A program made the translations under genes and the position numbers. From contig JAENIT010000022.1 of the NCBI GenBank assembly GCA_016844365.1, forward strand, positions 1 through 7,740: a DNA stretch of 7,740 nucleotides. Direction: 5' to 3'. Below, piece after piece: positions 1 through 7,306 of the stretch (within the stretch, counting starts at the first letter, position 1; every line of letters begins with the position of its first letter). The DNA comes from Dehalococcoidia bacterium. Its GTDB lineage: Bacteria > Chloroflexota > Dehalococcoidia > SHYD01 > SHYC01. The notes beneath the pieces are model-generated. The model saw only the letters and a program-made list of their open reading frames with translations. It made no database searches and was not told the DNA's origin.

Positions 1-236
1 ATCAGGATATCTATTTCCGGGTCAGCTATGATGTCTTCGGCATGGGTAGTGATAAGAGCGGGAGAGGGGGTGTAGGCCCTTTTATTCTGTGGGTTCCGGA
101 CCAACACCCTTTTGATCTCCAGAGGACGGCCCACCTGGTGAGATAAGGCCTCCCCTTTCTCATGGAGAATCCTTGCCACGCCGCTGCCGACCACACCGAG
201 GCCCATGAGTCCAATTTTTATGCTTTCACTCGCCAC
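1..236 (-). CDS. hom: Homoserine dehydrogenase, N-terminal part (cut by window edge)
   Basis: This is the first 78 codons of a minus-strand gene that runs off the window at position 1. Near the N-terminus (residues 8-20) the translation reads IGLMGLGVVGSGV. This is the GxGxxGxxV dinucleotide-binding turn of a Rossmann fold in the form typical of homoserine dehydrogenase. It is followed by a long helix, a short strand (IKRVLVRN) and the DPEIDIL stretch that in this family leads into the next strand. Homoserine dehydrogenase reduces aspartate semialdehyde to homoserine with NAD(P)H, the branch point to threonine and methionine. The start is GTG at 236-234; an in-frame TAG at 263-261 lies upstream and no in-frame ATG intervenes. 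The next candidate is the ATG at residue 11, which would cut into the conserved strand. It lies 37 nt after the isomerase gene on the same strand and is probably co-transcribed with it. The catalytic and ACT regions are outside the window. Confidence 0.88.
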   Translation of the reverse strand, partial: MASESIKIGLMGLGVVGSGVARILHEKGEALSHQVGRPLEIKRVLVRNPQNKRAYTPSPALITTHAEDIIADPEIDIL

Positions 237-273
237 CTGGTTATACCATGCTCCGCAGGTCTAATCTATCCTT

Positions 274-1362
274 CTATCCGGGAGCCTGCCCTTCGGCGCT
301 CTGTCCCGCGGCTGGCTTAGTCGGACCTCGGGACTCCTTGAGTTTCTCCACTACATACTGGTAGCTTCTGGAGTCGAAGTATTGCTCCACTAGGTTTGCT
401 TTCCGCTCCTCCTCCAGCCATGCCTCCACGGCTCGCGCCCTTAGAAGCTCTCTAGCCTTCCCCTCCACTTTTCGAGCCTGGTCTCTCTCTCCGACCATGA
501 CTATCCAGATACCCTCAGCAGTATCTAAAGGATCGCTGACCTTGTCAGGCTCGATGCTAAAGACCACCTCATCAAACAAGGGGCCTTTCGCGCCCTTGGG
601 TATCCAGCCCAGGTCTCCGCCTAGGGACCGGGACTCCTCGTCAGTGGAGTTTTCTCTGGCCACAGTCTGGAATCGCTCACCAGCATCTAAGCTCTTCTTT
701 AATTGGCCGGCCTTATCCCAGGAGTTCCTGTCCAGCAAGATGCCGTAGACGTGAGCGTGCTCCACCACCGCTGGTACTCTATCGCTCAGCCGCTCCTTCA
801 TCTTCTCGGTCAGGAGTTGGGCCCTTATGCCCTTTCTATACTCCTCCGCCGATACGCCCATCTCCCTGAGGCGCTGCTTGAATCTGGCCTGGAAGTTCCG
901 CTCCAGCTCTTGCGGGTTAATTTCCTCCTTTTCCCCTGGGGGTGGCAGTATCCGTTCCCTCATCGCCTTTTCCACTTCATCGTCACTCACGAACACTCCG
1001 TACCTGGGGCTGCCCTGGCGCATCAGCTCCTCGTTCTGGATAGTGGCCAGCAGAGAGAAGGGCTGCGTGGCGAGGTCAAGGGTTCCCCCGGTGGAAATGG
1101 TATCCCGGTCTAGAGTTCTTAGACGCTGGAGGTAATAGCCCATAGTGAACACGGTATCGTTGACCCGGGCCACGGGCTCTCTTGCAGGGGCTACAAAGAC
1201 GTTATAGTAGCTTAGGCCGGGCACCGCCAGAAGGACAAGGATGACGATAGCTATACCGAGTAGGAGGCTGACTCTAGGTCCGCGCTTTACTTCGGGTGCT
1301 CTGTTTCTACGTTGTCTTCTGCCAGGCTGGGTAGCCCTAGTTCTTGCTCGCTCCTGGGTCAC
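274..1362 (-). CDS. Membrane-anchored SurA/PpiC-type peptidyl-prolyl cis-trans isomerase
   Basis: The protein is about 362 residues. A basic N-terminus (about residues 1-30, rich in Arg) precedes one hydrophobic segment (about 32-53, VSLLLGIAIVILVLLAVPGL), so it should be anchored with its bulk outside the membrane. A SurA-N-like helical chaperone region follows (about 60-195: VARVNDTVFTMGYY, EELMRQG, VSDDEVEKAM). Then comes a parvulin domain (about 200-295) with the family's GGDLGWIPKG and FDEVVFSIEPDKVSDPL motifs. The C-terminus is a charged helix with a Pro/Ala/Gly tail. It probably helps fold exported proteins. A GTG at 1371 is possible, but GAGGTGA at 1374-1368 sits 5 nt before the GTG at 1362, so I prefer the latter. 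The gene lies 100 nt after rpsR with no terminator between, so readthrough from the ribosomal operon is likely. The substrate is unknown. Confidence 0.85.
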   Translation of the reverse strand: MTQERARTRATQPGRRQRRNRAPEVKRGPRVSLLLGIAIVILVLLAVPGLSYYNVFVAPAREPVARVNDTVFTMGYYLQRLRTLDRDTISTGGTLDLATQPFSLLATIQNEELMRQGSPRYGVFVSDDEVEKAMRERILPPPGEKEEINPQELERNFQARFKQRLREMGVSAEEYRKGIRAQLLTEKMKERLSDRVPAVVEHAHVYGILLDRNSWDKAGQLKKSLDAGERFQTVARENSTDEESRSLGGDLGWIPKGAKGPLFDEVVFSIEPDKVSDPLDTAEGIWIVMVGERDQARKVEGKARELLRARAVEAWLEEERKANLVEQYFDSRSYQYVVEKLKESRGPTKPAAGQSAEGQAPG

Positions 1363-1412
1363 AAAAGTCACCTCAACTCAGTTCTCCAGGCAAATCCGGG
1401 GGAGATGGGGTT

Positions 1413-1427
1413 GGAGACGTACGCTCC
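1413..1427. repeat. Near-perfect palindrome in the rpsR-isomerase gap
   Basis: GGAGACGTACGCTCC reads as its own complement except for one extra A. It lies in the ~100-nt gap between rpsR and the isomerase gene. No T-run follows on either strand, so it does not look like a terminator. It could be an operator or RNA processing site, or a chance palindrome. Confidence 0.3.
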
Positions 1428-1462
1428 TAGATATCGAGGCACAAGCATCAGTGAATTTGGAG

Positions 1463-1777
1463 CTAAGACCGGGGCCCCAGAGCTCCGGCAAGGCGAGCGT
1501 GGTCAGAGGTGAAGGGCAGTAATGCCAAATGGCGAGCTCGCTTTATAGCCTCTGCCACGGCCCGTTGGTGTTTGGCGCAGGTTCCTGTCCGGCGGCGAGG
1601 CTCGATCTTGCCCCGGTCGGAGATGAACCGTCGGAGAATTACGGGCTCCTTATAGTCGATTACGGCAGATTTCTCCACACAAAAGGCGCACACTCTGCGC
1701 CGGGGCGCGTATCTAGGCCTGCCCTCTCCTCGCCGTCCTTCTCCTCTGTCAGTATTGGGTCTTGATCGTCTTACCAC
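1463..1777 (-). CDS. rpsR: 30S ribosomal protein bS18
   Basis: This gene encodes small-subunit ribosomal protein S18, which binds 16S rRNA together with S6 on the platform. The core is unmistakable: RRRVCAFC (27-33), [20 protein letters not shown] (39-58), [13 protein letters not shown] (60-72) and [13 protein letters not shown] (77-89). Cys30, Cys33, Cys67 and His70 form a CxxC...CxxH set, which suggests the zinc-binding form of S18. At 104 residues it is longer than the usual 70-90, with a basic Arg/Gly-rich N-terminal extension (1-28) and about 15 extra residues after LLPF. The start is GTG at 1777-1775, supported by a perfect GGAGGT at 1791-1786 with 8-nt spacing. It follows ssb by 33 nt as the third gene of the rpsF-ssb-rpsR operon. 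The usual rplI does not follow. Confidence 0.96.
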   Translation of the reverse strand: MVRRSRPNTDRGEGRRGEGRPRYAPRRRVCAFCVEKSAVIDYKEPVILRRFISDRGKIEPRRRTGTCAKHQRAVAEAIKRARHLALLPFTSDHARLAGALGPRS

Positions 1778-1810
1778 CAGGTTTTACCTCCACGGGTTCA
1801 AGGAAAATTA

Positions 1811-2206
1811 CTAAAAGGGCAGGTCCTCAGGCTCTAGGTCTTCAAACTTCTCGTCCGTGGGGCCCAGCTCATCGGTCCGCCGATCTAGAAAGATAACATC
1901 GTTGGCCACTATCTCTGTTCTGTAACGGGTCTGACCATCCTGCCCTTCCCAAGAGCGGGTTTGCAGACGTCCCTCAACGTATACGCGCCGACCTTTGCCC
2001 AGGTACTGATTGCAGTTCTCCGCCAGTTTGTTCCAAGCCACCACGCTGAACCAGTCGGTCTCCTCCCTGCGATCGCCGTCACCACCTACCCTCACACGGT
2101 TAACAGCAACCCGGAAAGAGGTGACGGGGGTACCGTTGGCAGTAAAACGCATCTCAGGGTCTGCGCCCAGATTGCCCATAATCATAACCCGGTTAAGGTC
2201 TCTCAT
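1811..2206 (-). CDS. ssb: Single-stranded DNA-binding protein
   Basis: SSB coats single-stranded DNA in replication, repair and recombination. The OB fold covers about residues 1-108, with LNRVMIMGNLGADPEMRF at the start, TDWFSVVAWNKLAENC (50-65) carrying the aromatic residues that stack on bases, GKGRRVYVEGRLQTRSWE (70-87), and the closing VANDVIFLD. The C-terminus ends in EPEDLPF, the acidic tip that recruits partner proteins. At 131 residues it is short: the linker between OB fold and tip is only about 10-15 acidic residues, with no Gly/Gln-rich stretch. ATG start, with AAGGAG at 2220-2215 and 8-nt spacing. It sits between rpsF (57 nt upstream) and rpsR (33 nt downstream), the classical arrangement. 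Confidence 0.97.
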   Translation of the reverse strand: MRDLNRVMIMGNLGADPEMRFTANGTPVTSFRVAVNRVRVGGDGDRREETDWFSVVAWNKLAENCNQYLGKGRRVYVEGRLQTRSWEGQDGQTRYRTEIVANDVIFLDRRTDELGPTDEKFEDLEPEDLPF

Positions 2207-2263
2207 AGCACTCGCTCCTTTAGCTACCTGAAAGGACCGCGAACCACAGCTAGCGGGATCGGC

Positions 2264-2551
2264 TTAATCCTCTAGCCGGATAACCAAGTGGCGGAGAACG
2301 CTCTCTATAAGAGCGAGGTTGGCGTCTAACTCCTTCACTACTGCGGCGTCCATCTCCAACTTGGTGAGCAAATACGTCCCTTCCCCGAAGCGCTTTATCG
2401 GGTACGCCAGCCTTCGGACTCCCCAGTTGTCAACGGAGGTAATGGAACCCCCCCTCTCGCCTAGAAAACGGCCCAACCGTTCCATAAAGGTAGGCACGTC
2501 ATCCTGAGCCATCTCAGGGCTGAGCACCAGGACCATCTCGTATTGATTCAA
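2264..2551 (-). CDS. rpsF: 30S ribosomal protein bS6
   Basis: Ribosomal protein S6 pairs with S18 on the 30S platform. The 95-residue protein shows the ferredoxin-like S6 pattern: NQYEMVLVLSPEM at the start, a helix (about 18-33), GGSITSVDNWGVRRLAYPIKR (34-54) and GTYLLTKLEMDA (58-69). The ending is helix-strand, LDANLALIESVLRHLVIRLED. Length matches the family. The start is TTG at 2551-2549; GAGGG at 2563-2559 gives a 7-nt spacing. It is first in the minus-strand operon, and a good promoter lies just upstream (2590-2618). I saw no convincing S6:S18 autoregulatory leader, since the predicted untranslated leader is only about 30 nt. Confidence 0.96.
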   Translation of the reverse strand: MNQYEMVLVLSPEMAQDDVPTFMERLGRFLGERGGSITSVDNWGVRRLAYPIKRFGEGTYLLTKLEMDAAVVKELDANLALIESVLRHLVIRLED

Positions 2552-2589
2552 TAAACAACCCTCAATCTTCCTTTTAATTTAGCGAAGAC

Positions 2590-2618
2590 ATTATAGCATG
2601 GCCGCACTAATGCAACAA
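2590..2618 (-). promoter_or_regulatory. Promoter of the rpsF-ssb-rpsR operon
   Basis: Read on the minus strand, TTGTTG (2618-2613) is followed by exactly 17 nt and then TATAAT (2595-2590), which is preceded by TGC, making an extended -10. The predicted transcript starts near 2583, leaving a leader of about 32 nt before the TTG start of rpsF. A second perfect TATAAT on the same strand at 2635-2630 has no recognisable -35 and may be a minor start. The region is AT-rich compared with the flanking core genes. Confidence 0.75.
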
Positions 2619-2653
2619 GAATTTGTATGATTATAGACTTTACACACCCACTT

Positions 2654-3427
2654 TTAGCTACTCACCAGTCGCTCTGGGTGCTGAGCTAAGCGCCCCCGGG
2701 CCGTCTCTATACTGGAGAACTGATGCCCGACAACGTCGGAAAACCGTGCGAGTACTACTCTATTAATTTGAGCTTGATCCTGAAATATAGCCGCGGAGTG
2801 AAATGCCTCTCCCCAGTACTCCCATTGGTGTAAGATGATCGTAGCATCGCGGCACTGGTCGTCATTAGCGATACCAAATACCAAAATCTGCCGTTCTATA
2901 GTTCCATTTATTCGGGCGTCGACGGAATAACGCTTTCCTGAATCGTGGACGGGATGCGTATATCCAAAGGCCACATCATGAGATTGAGCAACGCCTTTAA
3001 TCAATTCCTGGAAATCATCGAGAAATGTAGAACGGACTCTTTCTCTGGTTAGAAACGTTACATCCGTTATCCGAGTAATGGCCTGGATAAAGGAAAACAA
3101 AGCATCGCCGTATTGCTCTGCTGGTATGTGCAGCTGCAATTCACCGGCGGCATCTTCAACGTGATAAGCAGACAACACGCGATCTATAATGGCGCGCCGA
3201 TTTCCTCTATCAAATTGCGGCACATCGTATGATAGGTGCATGAAAGTGTGTCCTTCATCGGTAAGGACGATGCCATCGGGCGTCTCTTTCAAGAGAACCA
3301 CGTAATGGTCACCGTCTTCAAAAGTGAACGGGGTATGCACAATGTAGCGACTGATGCCACTCTGCGCTAGCTCGATCTCGTCGCAAACCGATTTTTTGAA
3401 AGCACTTTCGACCTTAGAAAGGTTCAT
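2654..3427 (-). CDS. DUF1828/DUF1829-like protein of unknown function
   Basis: This 257-residue soluble protein has two visible parts. The N-terminal part (about 1-90) carries IVHTPFTFEDGDHYVVLL (29-46) and GIVLTDEGHTFMHL (52-65). This 'TPF..-DGD...LTDEG' pattern is what I associate with DUF1828. The C-terminal part (about 125-240) has FLDDFQELIKGV, RYSVDARING, RQILVFGIANDD and QWEYWGEAF, which resembles the DUF1829 region often joined to DUF1828. No function is established that I can name. A nuclease-like fold for the C-terminal part is possible, but I cannot identify a full catalytic set. The start is ATG with only a weak GGTG upstream, so translation may be coupled to the preceding gene, which ends 14 nt earlier. 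It is AT-richer than its neighbours. It has no signal peptide or membrane segment. Confidence 0.8.
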   Translation of the reverse strand: MNLSKVESAFKKSVCDEIELAQSGISRYIVHTPFTFEDGDHYVVLLKETPDGIVLTDEGHTFMHLSYDVPQFDRGNRRAIIDRVLSAYHVEDAAGELQLHIPAEQYGDALFSFIQAITRITDVTFLTRERVRSTFLDDFQELIKGVAQSHDVAFGYTHPVHDSGKRYSVDARINGTIERQILVFGIANDDQCRDATIILHQWEYWGEAFHSAAIFQDQAQINRVVLARFSDVVGHQFSSIETARGRLAQHPERLVSS

Positions 3428-3441
3428 AACAACACCGATCG

Positions 3442-3942
3442 CTAAAATAGTTGACCTTGGGGCGAGGGCGGTTCGTTAAGTCTGCAGCGAGACAAGAAAA
3501 CTGTTAGCGCCGCTTCGTAGCTGGAATATTCATCGCAAGGTTCTGCATATCCGTCTATCGCGTAACCTGCTATCTGATACCGCTCAGTAGCTCGATGAAT
3601 ATGAAACGTTGGGTTAAACCAGGAGTTGGGCAAACTTCTTTCCTTCTCCCATTTATTAGTATGTTTAGATGAATGGAAACCATTGCAACGCATCAAGCGG
3701 TAGTCCATTTGGTCGTCATCCTCAAACATCAGTATTATTGAAAAATCTAGCAGGTTTATTCTATTGGTACGAATTACGATATGAAAAGCTCTATTTAACA
3801 CTGACCGGATCGGCAGCTCTCTTTCTGAGTATGCATAGTTAGTTTTAGGTCTAGGGCGAAGTCGGTTTTGCCAATTAGGCGGTAAAACCTTCTCTTCGGT
3901 AATCAACTCTTCGATTTCTTCGTCTTTTAGTATACGGGCCAT
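3442..3942 (-). CDS. Small protein resembling DUF6978; possible toxin-like partner
   Basis: The 166-residue product is soluble and begins with an acidic helix (KDEEIEELITEEK, 6-18). A strand-rich core follows: FHIVIRTNRINLLDFSIILM (53-72), YRLMRCNGFHSSKHTNKWE (81-99), FHIHRATERYQIAGY (113-127) and GYAEPCDEY (131-139). The pattern LDFSIIL...R..R.NG..H.HTN...FHIH.ATERYQ matches what I recall of DUF6978, but I cannot confirm it by search. The ordered histidines after Arg/Asn, and the FHIH strand, also loosely recall TumE-type (DUF6516) toxin proteins; this is a weak analogy. ATG start, AGAAGGG at 3953-3947 with a short 4-nt spacing. It is the first gene of the pair and faces away from the membrane-protein gene. 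Base composition is strongly AT-rich. The function is unknown. Confidence 0.75.
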   Translation of the reverse strand: MARILKDEEIEELITEEKVLPPNWQNRLRPRPKTNYAYSERELPIRSVLNRAFHIVIRTNRINLLDFSIILMFEDDDQMDYRLMRCNGFHSSKHTNKWEKERSLPNSWFNPTFHIHRATERYQIAGYAIDGYAEPCDEYSSYEAALTVFLSRCRLNEPPSPQGQLF

Positions 3943-4039
3943 TATACCCTTCTACCATACGTTACGGGCTATCATGGGAGATTTAGAATAACATTTTTGC
4001 CTGCATTCTTCTAGCGGACTCCGAAAGAAGGGTAAGCTG

Positions 4040-4048
4040 TGGTATAAT
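4040..4048 (+). promoter_or_regulatory. Extended -10 promoter for a leaderless transcript
   Basis: TGG at 4040-4042 joined to a perfect TATAAT at 4043-4048 forms an extended -10 element. Seven bases further on is the ATG at 4056, which puts the expected transcription start at or one base before the start codon. There is no Shine-Dalgarno sequence in that space. No good -35 is visible at 16-18 nt, consistent with an extended -10 promoter. The surrounding GGTATAATACC is nearly palindromic, so the opposite strand carries TATTAT (4049-4044), which could serve the divergent cassette. Confidence 0.7.
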
Positions 4049-4055
4049 ACCTGCG

Positions 4056-5003
4056 ATGGTAGAGTTCAAGCCTTTGGGAATCATTGATACCCTATCAGCC
4101 GGTTTCTCCACCGTTAACCGACACCTCTGGCTCATAGCCATACCGATGGTGTTGGACTTGATTATATGGTTTAGCCCCCCGATAACCATAGCGCCTTTAG
4201 CCGCTGGGGCCATTAAAGCTTTCGAGGAGAGTCTCGCCAGCGCTGGGACTGAGGTCACCGACCCGCCATCCTCGCAGCCAACAGAGGAGATGAAGGCTAC
4301 TGCCAGACAACTGGCCGAGGCGGTGGGAAACTTTAATCTAACGGCGCTCCTTGCCTGGCAGGTGCCCAGCCTGGGCTTAGCGCCTCTGGGACTAGCGCTC
4401 TCGGGTGCCCGGATCGATGTAGGCGGTGCTCTGGCTTTCGTGTTCATCGTTACCGCCCTTGTTCTGGGCGCTCTCCTTTACGCCGCTCTTTACTTTGGAG
4501 CGGTGGCGGAGCCAATCAGAGGCGGGACCCTGTATCGGGGGATTTTTACGAGGCGTATTTGGTCCAACGGCGCCAGGTTTCTGGGCTACTACGCCTTGGT
4601 GGCTGCGGTTACGATTCCCGCCCTGCTGCTTCTGAGCCTCTTAGGGGGACTGGCTAGCCTGGTAAGCTCCGCGCTGGCCTCCTTTACAGGCGCTGTAGCC
4701 AGCGTGATGACGGTGGCGGCGGCCGTTTATCTCTTCTTCGTTGACGAGGCCATCTTCGTAGGGAACATGGGCCCGGTTCAGGCGGTGCGCAGCAGCCTCG
4801 CTCTAATATGGCGCAACTACTGGACCTCGCTCCTACTCATGGTGGTGATCAACGTTCTACTGGTTGGCACTCACATAGCCTGGAGCATAATAACCAAAAG
4901 CCCGGCAGGAGCAATGGTGGCCATTTTGGGCAACGGCTACATAGCCACGGGTCTCACCGCCGCGGCGATGATCTTCTACCGGCAGCGGGCCCTGGGCTGG
5001 TAA
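4056..5003 (+). CDS. Polytopic membrane protein of unknown function
   Basis: A 315-residue integral membrane protein. I see about six hydrophobic helices: roughly 23-43, 123-150, 174-200, 205-229, 257-279 and 287-308. A hydrophilic stretch (about 50-95, ESLASAGTEVTDPPSSQPTEEM) lies between the first two, followed by a moderately hydrophobic part (98-118). Conserved-looking features are the N-terminal GIIDTLSAGFSTVNRHLWL, GGTLYRGIF (156-164) after helix 2, and FFVDEAIFVGNMGPVQAVRSSLALIWRN split around 227-254. It lacks an ABC, transporter or enzyme motif that I can name. The ATG at 4056 is the only ordinary start downstream of the in-frame TAG at 3984, and it seems to be leaderless. It precedes gyrB on the same strand by 153 nt without a clear terminator. 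I recall similar proteins in Chloroflexota, but the role is unknown. Confidence 0.85.
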   Translation: MVEFKPLGIIDTLSAGFSTVNRHLWLIAIPMVLDLIIWFSPPITIAPLAAGAIKAFEESLASAGTEVTDPPSSQPTEEMKATARQLAEAVGNFNLTALLAWQVPSLGLAPLGLALSGARIDVGGALAFVFIVTALVLGALLYAALYFGAVAEPIRGGTLYRGIFTRRIWSNGARFLGYYALVAAVTIPALLLLSLLGGLASLVSSALASFTGAVASVMTVAAAVYLFFVDEAIFVGNMGPVQAVRSSLALIWRNYWTSLLLMVVINVLLVGTHIAWSIITKSPAGAMVAILGNGYIATGLTAAAMIFYRQRALGW

Positions 5004-5047
5004 CCTCCAAAGGAATCGGTAACGGAGGTCGCCCAGAGACGTAAATT

Positions 5048-5089
5048 ACTTGTAGTGAGAGCTTGTCGAACTATAGTGGCTCAACAAGT
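5048..5089. repeat. Inverted repeat upstream of the gyrB promoter
   Basis: ACTTGT (5048-5053) and ACAAGT (5084-5089) are complementary six-base arms 30 nt apart. A second CTTGT copy lies at 5062-5066. They sit just before the gyrB -10 and could be regulator-binding half sites, but six-base arms are easily found by chance. Confidence 0.2.
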
Positions 5090-5096
5090 GCCATTT

Positions 5097-5105
5097 TGGT
5101 ATAAT
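5097..5105 (+). promoter_or_regulatory. Extended -10 promoter of gyrB
   Basis: TGG at 5097-5099 followed by TATAAT at 5100-5105 repeats the nine-base motif found before the membrane-protein gene. A -35 is not obvious; the hexamer at the 17-nt distance is TGGCTC. The predicted start near 5112 gives a leader of about 45 nt carrying the AGGAAGG ribosome-binding site at 5144-5150. Confidence 0.65.
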
Positions 5106-5114
5106 GGAATTTAG

Positions 5115-7070
<1,956 letters not shown>

Positions 7071-7104
7071 TCAAGGCGGCTAGGCATACTCATCGTATAG
7101 GAAA

Positions 7105-7144
7105 AGAGGGCGCATTACATGGTTAAAAGCTAATAAGCGCCTCT
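7105..7144 (+). terminator. Possible weak first hairpin after gyrB
   Basis: AGAGGGCGC (7105-7113) can pair with GCGCCTCT (7137-7144) with one bulged G and a 23-nt loop. Only a short T-run (7147-7150) follows. It may be a weak terminator or a 3'-end stabilising stem just ahead of the strong one. Confidence 0.35.
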
Positions 7145-7150
7145 AGTTTT

Positions 7151-7180
7151 GGATAGCCTTATGGCTATCCTTTTTGTTTT
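7151..7180 (+). terminator. Rho-independent terminator of gyrB
   Basis: GGATAGCC (7151-7158), loop TTAT, and GGCTATCC (7163-7170) make a perfect 8-bp stem. It is followed directly by TTTTTGTTTT. It acts on plus-strand transcripts only, because the other side has an A-run of the wrong polarity. It closes the gyrB transcript 80 nt after the stop codon. Confidence 0.95.
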
Positions 7181-7199
7181 AGATATTCTAATGCTTGGA

Positions 7200-7228
7200 T
7201 TGACAAACCTGCGATGTCCCTCTACTGT
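7200..7228 (+). promoter_or_regulatory. Sigma70-type promoter of the ABM-domain gene
   Basis: A perfect TTGACA at 7200-7205 is followed by 17 nt and TACTGT at 7223-7228, which keeps the TAnnnT core of a -10. It lies just after the gyrB terminator and points at the gene starting at 7366. The predicted leader is about 130 nt. Confidence 0.6.
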
Positions 7229-7235
7229 AGCAGTA
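7223..7235. promoter_or_regulatory. Possible operator over the -10
   Basis: TACTG-TAG-CAGTA is a perfect inverted repeat with five-base arms that exactly covers the -10 and the likely start site. This placement suits a repressor operator. No regulator gene is in the window, and the arms are short. Confidence 0.35.
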
Positions 7236-7278
7236 TAGGGTCTCGATAACACGAACTACCGGGCCCGCGCTGGGAGCT

Positions 7279-7306
7279 CTGGACGCAACACCATTGAGTT
7301 GCCCAG
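7279..7306 (+). other. Hairpin in the leader of the ABM-domain gene
   Basis: CTGG (7279-7282) and GCAAC (7285-7289) pair with GTTGC (7298-7302) and CCAG (7303-7306). This gives nine base pairs with a two-base bulge (AC) and an eight-base loop. No T-run follows, so it is not a terminator. I do not recognise a known riboswitch. Its purpose is unknown. Confidence 0.3.

Larger units (their letters stand above)
2654..3942 (-). other. Candidate acquired two-gene cassette
   Basis: Two co-directional genes 14 nt apart lie between the rpsF operon and the divergent membrane-protein/gyrB locus. They are visibly AT-richer than the core genes. By direct count, 3721-3780 holds 18 G/C of 60 bases, against 36 of 60 at 6061-6120 in gyrB. 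No integrase, transposase or terminal repeats flank them, so the route of entry is not visible. No terminator follows the second gene before the rpsF promoter. Length, spacing and composition fit a toxin-antitoxin-like or defence-island pair. That role is inferred from arrangement only. Confidence 0.5.

Noticed and set aside
26..214. 62-residue minus-strand ORF at the window start
   Set aside because: It overlaps hom in another frame, and its translation has no family features, whereas the hom frame shows the clear dinucleotide-binding motif.
703..1113. 136-residue plus-strand ORF inside the isomerase gene
   Set aside because: It is antisense to a conserved parvulin-type protein, with no good ribosome-binding site or family resemblance.
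2552..2590. S6:S18 autoregulatory leader RNA
   Set aside because: The predicted leader is about 30 nt and lacks the CCG-bearing hairpin expected for that element.
2552..2653. Replication origin in the AT-rich gap near rpsF and gyrB
   Set aside because: gyrB is often near oriC, but I found no cluster of DnaA boxes or dnaA/dnaN genes; the AT-richness is explained by promoter elements.
3983..4447. 154-residue minus-strand ORF opposite the membrane-protein gene
   Set aside because: It is a shadow of the plus-strand gene, whose translation has well-formed membrane helices and a promoter.
5002..5032. ACCTCC...GGAGGT hairpin after the membrane-protein gene as a terminator
   Set aside because: The six-base stem has a long loop and no following T-run, so termination is not supported.
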